The position numbers and the translations under genes were made by a program. A stretch of DNA of 8,462 nt from NCBI GenBank assembly GCA_019417865.1, contig DYCW01000221.1, forward strand, positions 1-8,462. The letters are read 5' to 3'. Shown here one piece after another: positions 6,413 through 8,462 of the stretch. Within the stretch, counting starts at the first letter, position 1; the number at the start of each line of letters is the position of its first letter. Origin of the DNA: Ruminococcus sp. (GTDB taxonomy: Bacteria; Bacillota; Clostridia; Oscillospirales; Ruminococcaceae). The notes beneath the pieces are model-generated. The model ran no database searches and had not been told where the DNA came from. It worked only from the letters and a program-made list of their open reading frames with translations.

Positions 6413-7593
6413 GTCGCATTCTCCTGCCGATGCCGCTGCACAAAAGCTTCCATTCGATGTAGTGCCTCCATCAGGTGTTTGAGAGAATAAGCATAAGAGA
6501 CACGTACAAAGCCCTCGCCGCTTTCGCCGAAGGCATTGCCCGGTACAACAGCGACTTTTTCTTCCTGCAATAGAGTTTCACAGAATGTTTCACTGTCCAT
6601 ACCAGTGCTGCGGATGCAGGGGAAGGCATAGAATGCTCCTTCCGGTGCAAAGCAGTGTAGTCCCATCTTATTAAAGCCGTCTACAACAATTCGCCGTCTG
6701 GAATCATATTCATCTACCATTTTCTGTACTTCACCGTCACATTCCTGCAAGGCAGTAATGGCAGCATACTGGCTGACAGTTGGAGCACACATAATGGCAT
6801 ACTGGTGAATTTTCAGCATTTGTTGGGTAAGCGGTTTCGGTGCACAGAGGTAACCCAGACGCCAGCCAGTCATGGCAAATGCCTTGGAAAAGCCGCTGAC
6901 ATAAATGGTGCGTTCCCACATGCCGTCGATGGAAGCAATGGAGCAGTGTTTTGTGCCATAAGTGAGTTCGGAATAGATCTCGTCGCTCAGTACAAGGATA
7001 TTGGTATTTCGTAGAACAGCAGCAATTTCTTCCAGGTCTTTCCGTGTCATGATTCCGCCAGTGGGGTTGTTTGGATAGGGAAGAATCAGTAGTTTTGTTT
7101 TGTCTGTTATGTATTCCTGCAGTTCCCCAGCGGTCAGTTTAAATCGGTTTTCTTCTTTTGTTGGAATTGGCACAGCAACACCGTGCATCAATTCCACAAT
7201 TGGCTTGTAACAGACAAAGCTTGGTTCTACAATTAGAACTTCATCGCCAGGATTGACTACAGCTCGAATGGCAAGGTCAATTGCTTCCGATCCGCCAACT
7301 GTTGCAACCACTTCTGTTTCCGGATCATAGGAAATCTGATATTTGCGTTGTAAGTAGGTAGAAATTTCCTTTCGCAGTTCCATCATACCGGAATTGGCAC
7401 TATAAATAATCCGCTTTCGCTCTAAAATATCCACAGCTTCTTTGCGAATCACCCAGGGTGTCTGGAAATCTGGTTCTCCGACACCAAGACTGATGACCCC
7501 CTCCATCATGGATGCGACATCAAAAAACTTTCGGATGCCGGAAGGCTGCATTTTTTTCACTTGTTCGGATAAGAGAGAATCATAATTGATCAC
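6409..7593 (-). CDS. Class I/II PLP-dependent aminotransferase (aspartate/aromatic type)
   Basis: This 394-residue fold-type I aminotransferase transfers an amino group between an amino acid and a 2-oxo acid using pyridoxal phosphate. Key residues are visible: the SLGVGEPDF substrate-arm segment (35-43), YPNNPTGG (173-180) with Asn176, SDEIYSEL (203-210) with Asp204 and Tyr207, SGFSKAFAMTGWRLGY (233-248) with the Schiff-base Lys237 and phosphate-binding Arg245, and substrate-carboxylate Arg364 in GFVRVSYA. It resembles PatA/AspC-like enzymes; sequence alone does not settle aspartate, aromatic or branched-chain preference. The start is GTG at 7593-7591, 9 nt after GGAG (7603-7606), with no better in-frame start. 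It follows an Lrp/AsnC regulator gene, a common clostridial pairing that suggests local control, and overlaps ispE by 4 bp. Confidence 0.95.
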   Translation of the reverse strand: MINYDSLLSEQVKKMQPSGIRKFFDVASMMEGVISLGVGEPDFQTPWVIRKEAVDILERKRIIYSANSGMMELRKEISTYLQRKYQISYDPETEVVATVGGSEAIDLAIRAVVNPGDEVLIVEPSFVCYKPIVELMHGVAVPIPTKEENRFKLTAGELQEYITDKTKLLILPYPNNPTGGIMTRKDLEEIAAVLRNTNILVLSDEIYSELTYGTKHCSIASIDGMWERTIYVSGFSKAFAMTGWRLGYLCAPKPLTQQMLKIHQYAIMCAPTVSQYAAITALQECDGEVQKMVDEYDSRRRIVVDGFNKMGLHCFAPEGAFYAFPCIRSTGMDSETFCETLLQEEKVAVVPGNAFGESGEGFVRVSYAYSLKHLMEALHRMEAFVQRHRQENAT

Positions 7594-7731
7594 AAACCAT
7601 CGCTCCTTTCGACTGGATATAAAAATATAGGATTTTTTGCTGAAATCAGCACAGCCTGACAGAAAACAGGCAGCAGCTGCACGACTCTAAAAGCAGTACA
7701 GCCGCTGGTAAAAATTTTTTGTTGGTTCGGC
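7594..7731 (-). other. Structured gap between the Lrp-type regulator and the aminotransferase
   Basis: This 138-bp gap contains three consecutive inverted repeats. In minus-strand order they are a 12-bp stem with two G-U pairs (7707-7696 with 7682-7671, 13-nt loop), a 5-bp stem GCCTG/CAGGC (7671-7667 with 7658-7654), and GCTGATTTCAGC (7650-7639). None is followed by a U tract on the minus strand, so I do not call a terminator. No convincing -35/-10 pair was found. The last bases carry the aminotransferase Shine-Dalgarno. It could be an mRNA-processing or attenuation region, or unselected structure. Confidence 0.4.
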
Positions 7732-8211
7732 TTACGGGAAATAAAATCCCCGTTCGTCTTTTTCCTCGTCCACAACCACTTTTCCCATTTCCTTGTATTT
7801 TTTCAGGACGAAATAGGTTGCTGTAGACAGAACATTGCCGAGCGGAGCCAGCCGCTGTGAAACAAACAGAGAAACGTCTTTGACGTTTGCCCCTTTGACC
7901 GTGACAGAAAAGTCATAGGCACCTGCCATCAGAGAAATGCTTTCCACTTCATCATACTGCATAATGGTACGGGCGATGGATTCAAATCCGCAGTCCCGCT
8001 GTGGCGTAACACGCAGTTCTACAACAGCAGTCACCATATCTTTTTGAATGGCTTCTTCGTTGAGAATGACACTGTAACCTTTAATAATGCCGTCTTCCTC
8101 CAGCTTGTGGATATCCGCTGCCACTTCTTCTTCTGTTTTTCCGAGCATGACAGCAAGTTGTGCATTGGACAGACGAGCATTTTGTTGTAACAGAGAAATT
8201 AATGTTTGCAT
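7732..8211 (-). CDS. Lrp/AsnC family transcriptional regulator
   Basis: This 159-residue protein has the two-part feast/famine regulator design. Residues 1-52 form a winged helix-turn-helix (LLQQNARLSNAQLAVMLGKT, then IHKLEEDGIIKGYSVILNEE). Residues about 60-140 form the RAM ligand-binding and oligomerisation domain, with the effector-pocket motif GAYD (97-100) and the strand pattern YDFSVTVKG. The C-terminus adds about 20 charged residues (KYKEMGKVVVDEEKDERGFY). Such proteins bind amino acids and control amino-acid metabolic genes, often their neighbour and themselves. The downstream aminotransferase is the obvious candidate target, which is inference. The start ATG has AGGTG (8219-8223) 7 nt upstream. 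It lies 40 bp after the PHP gene with no visible terminator between. Confidence 0.93.
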   Translation of the reverse strand: MQTLISLLQQNARLSNAQLAVMLGKTEEEVAADIHKLEEDGIIKGYSVILNEEAIQKDMVTAVVELRVTPQRDCGFESIARTIMQYDEVESISLMAGAYDFSVTVKGANVKDVSLFVSQRLAPLGNVLSTATYFVLKKYKEMGKVVVDEEKDERGFYFP

Positions 8212-8251
8212 TATGATTCACCTTTCTTTTAGTAATATTGTTTCCACATCA

Positions 8252-8462
8252 TCAGGGAATGGGAATATAGACTGGTTCCCGTTCGAGATAATAACAAAGG
8301 TAAGAGAAGCCGGCTTCTTTTGCGATGGCAATGGCAGTTTCTATGCCAAAGCCTACCTCCTCTGCACAGTGTGCATCAGAGCCGATCGTCAAGCTTTCAC
8401 CGCCCATTTCTCGATATGTTTTAATATATTCCAATGTGGGGAATGTTTTACCGTATGTTTGA
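8252..8462 (-). CDS. PHP-domain phosphatase, histidinol-phosphatase (HisJ-like), C-terminal part only
   Basis: The minus-strand frame is open from the right edge to a TGA at 8254-8252, giving about 70 residues; the 5' end lies outside the window. The visible part contains GGESLTIGSDAH, with the metal-binding Asp-x-His of PHP domains, then EEVGFGIETAIAIAKEAGF, and ends in LEREPVYIPIP, matching the C-terminus of HisJ-type histidinol phosphatases (last-but-one step of histidine synthesis, a metal-dependent hydrolase). A TTG at 8434-8432 could look like a start, but the conserved sequence continues upstream of it (GKTFPTLEYIK), so the gene is truncated by the window. Exact substrate is unproven; other PHP phosphoesterases share these motifs. 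Confidence 0.8.
   Translation of the reverse strand, partial: QTYGKTFPTLEYIKTYREMGGESLTIGSDAHCAEEVGFGIETAIAIAKEAGFSYLCYYLEREPVYIPIP

Noticed and set aside
7580..7600. A six-codon minus-strand ORF (ATG at 7600) overlapping the aminotransferase GTG start, a possible leader peptide.
   Set aside because: It lies only 2 nt from the GGAG, too close for efficient initiation, and shows no run of regulatory codons.
7636..7707. Intrinsic terminator after the Lrp-type gene.
   Set aside because: The stems are followed on the minus strand by A-rich or mixed sequence, not by a U tract.
1..8462. CRISPR arrays, tRNA or rRNA genes, insertion sequences, phage or toxin-antitoxin genes.
   Set aside because: No spaced direct repeats, no cloverleaf or rRNA-like stretches, and no transposase, integrase or toxin-antitoxin motifs were seen; the region is tightly packed with ordinary chromosomal genes.

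Overview
The window looks like a chromosomal segment of an anaerobic, endospore-forming Firmicute of class Clostridia. Family Oscillospiraceae/Ruminococcaceae is a guess from codon use and overall protein similarity. Two genes carry the assignment: a 31-residue spoVM (coat-assembly peptide found only in spore formers) and a clostridial-type flavodiiron oxygen/NO reductase. Base composition is moderate, Shine-Dalgarno sites are strong, and nothing looks recently transferred. I saw no rRNA, tRNA, CRISPR array, insertion sequence or phage gene.

Layout: apart from the tail of one plus-strand gene at the left edge (1-117), every gene is on the minus strand, so the transcription order runs from right to left. 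From the right edge: the 3' end of a PHP-domain phosphatase gene (8252-8462), an Lrp/AsnC-family regulator (7732-8211), a class I/II PLP aminotransferase (6409-7593, GTG start), and ispE of the MEP isoprenoid pathway (5534-6412, GTG start, 4-bp overlap with the aminotransferase). This block ends at a hairpin terminator (5480-5512). The 138-bp gap between regulator and aminotransferase holds several hairpins and no obvious terminator.

A near-consensus sigma-A promoter (5429-5457) then starts a second unit: fprA (4207-5367) and, 6 bp later, a 776-residue protein with N-terminal TPR repeats, a nucleotidyltransferase-like DUF4037 region and a C-terminal DUF4125 region (1870-4200). It ends at a bidirectional terminator (1823-1853). 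A MATE-family transporter (382-1776) and spoVM (195-290) follow, and a second bidirectional terminator (118-165) separates spoVM from the convergent plus-strand gene.

The genes are mostly housekeeping: amino-acid transamination with a likely local regulator, isoprenoid precursor synthesis, oxygen/NO detoxification, drug/metabolite export and sporulation. The least understood element is the TPR-DUF4037-DUF4125 protein translated right behind fprA. The easiest one to miss is spoVM.
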